NCBI RefSeq assembly: GCF_900142925.1
Contig: NZ_FRCN01000012.1
Span: forward strand, 1 to 64,000
DNA from: Chitinophaga sp. CF418
GTDB taxonomy: Bacteria > Bacteroidota > Bacteroidia > Chitinophagales > Chitinophagaceae
DNA: 64,000 bases
Reading direction: 5' to 3'
Shown: positions 63,282-64,000 of the stretch, one piece after another
Position numbering within the stretch: the stretch's first letter is position 1
Layout: each line of letters starts with the position of its first letter
The notes under the pieces: model-generated
The model's database searches: none
Seen by the model: only the letters and a program-made list of their open reading frames with translations
Told to the model about the DNA's origin: nothing
Translations under genes and position numbers: made by a program

Positions 63282-64000
63282 TTACAGCCAGGGCGTATTC
63301 TGCGTCAGATTAGGGTTCCTGTTACGCTCTCCCGGCGGGATCCTGAAAATGTAACATTGCTGGTATTCCCGCTCAGACGTATTCTGGAAATAACGGGACA
63401 TCTGTCCGCCATACGTATCAATGCGCCATACGCCATTACCATAAGGAGGATTCCATACCCTTTCGATCGCTCTCCACCTGCGGAGGTCAAATGAACGTTG
63501 CCCCTCTCCGAACAGCTCTACAATGCGCTCCTGTTCAATAGCGCTGAAAAATGCCTCTTTACTGGCTGTTTTATCTGCTGTCAGCGGCGGGAGGTTCCCA
63601 CGGTGGCGAACCCTGTTGACCAGTGCTATGGCATCTGCCTGCGGGCCATTTATGGCATTCGTGGCTTCCGCATACATCAGGTAAACATCCGCCAGGCGCA
63701 TTACAGGATAGCTATAAGTACCATCGCTGCGGCCCAGGCCTGCGGTATTACGGAGAAACTTACGCAGCACATAACCGGAATTACAGCCGTCAGTATTGTA
63801 GCTGGTGTACTGAACGCCATTGATGGTAACAGGCTGATTCCAGGTCTTGTAAATGAATGGTACCCATCCGGTCGATTTCAGGGAGATCATTCCTACACTC
63901 ACTTCATAATCCCACATAATGGACGACTTCATCCTGTAATCGCGGTTAGCATAGCTTTGGGGATTTATAGCCGAATTAAGGGCAGTTCTTGCACCGGGAG
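63282..64000 (-). CDS. SusD/RagB-family lipoprotein, C-terminal part (cut by window edge)
   Basis: The frame is open to the window edge, giving about 239 residues of the C-terminal half. The sequence has PQSYANRDYRMKSS upstream of the first internal Met, so that Met is not the start. SusD features include YPVMRLADVYLMYAEATNA, GPQADAIALVNRVRHR, FFSAIEQERIVELFGEGQRS, FDLRRWRAIERV and a C-terminal FRIPPGERNRNPNLTQN. It belongs with the uronan PUL; a SusC gene should lie just outside the window. Confidence 0.93.
   Translation of the reverse strand, partial: PGARTALNSAINPQSYANRDYRMKSSIMWDYEVSVGMISLKSTGWVPFIYKTWNQPVTINGVQYTSYNTDGCNSGYVLRKFLRNTAGLGRSDGTYSYPVMRLADVYLMYAEATNAINGPQADAIALVNRVRHRGNLPPLTADKTASKEAFFSAIEQERIVELFGEGQRSFDLRRWRAIERVWNPPYGNGVWRIDTYGGQMSRYFQNTSEREYQQCYIFRIPPGERNRNPNLTQNTPWL

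Noticed and set aside
1..64000. CRISPR arrays, tRNA, rRNA, prophage
   Set aside because: No regularly spaced repeats, no tRNA- or rRNA-like stretches and no phage structural genes were seen.

Overview
The window looks like a chromosome segment from a Bacteroidota bacterium, most likely Chitinophagaceae and Chitinophaga-like. The reasons are the four SusC/SusD sets (one cut by the window edge), a hybrid two-component regulator with a beta-propeller sensor, type IX secretion (T9SS) C-terminal sorting domains, many glycan enzymes, weak ribosome binding sites, and small protein families typical of this group. The genus is an inference; no rRNA or tRNA gene is present to confirm it.

Layout. 1-401: the 5' end of an IS1182-type transposase, cut by the window edge. 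402-3437: a secreted GH71/99-like enzyme with a fascin-like trefoil and a T9SS tail. 3653-8247: a probable operon (TonB receptor, PepSY membrane protein, DUF3592 protein) behind a clear cobalamin riboswitch on the minus strand. 8451-13099: small single genes, a decayed LuxR regulator and a gene split by a one-base frameshift. 13306-23074: polysaccharide utilisation locus (PUL) 1 with HTCS, SusC, SusD and GH43. 23193-24744: small housekeeping or unknown genes. 25041-26977: a two-gene Septu-like defence pair, ATPase plus HNH nuclease. 27905-41831: a glucuronoxylan/glucuronate locus with UxuA, SusD, SusC, a LacI regulator, GH67 alpha-glucuronidase, an SDR dehydrogenase, a SASA esterase and DUF3606. 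It carries three copies of a LacI-like operator. Inside it, 36238-36690 holds a repeat pair around a possible 153-nt structured RNA. 41896-45239: a polyphosphate-glucokinase-like ROK kinase and a modular GH19 chitinase. 45322-54698: a lone siderophore-type TonB receptor, a SusD/SusC pair, a small secreted protein and a thioredoxin-fold protein lacking its cysteines. 54818-64000: a uronate-polymer locus (SusD partial, two lipoproteins, alginate-lyase-family enzyme, heparinase II/III-like enzyme) that is interrupted by a 1220-residue leaderless protein.

How it fits together. Most of the window serves capture and breakdown of plant, algal or fungal polymers: xylan with glucuronate side chains, uronans, chitin and an arabinan/galactan-type target. 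The glucuronate locus links side-chain release (GH67) to mannonate dehydration (UxuA); the SDR is a plausible fructuronate/mannonate step, and the operators suggest one LacI-type protein controls import and degradation together.

The most unusual item is the protein at 56800-60462. Its N-terminus resembles that of cargo proteins of extracellular contractile injection systems. It is followed by an endonuclease/exonuclease/phosphatase (EEP) fold and a C-terminal OTU-like cysteine protease domain. This suggests an injected toxin acting on eukaryotic cells. No injection machinery or immunity gene is visible in the window.
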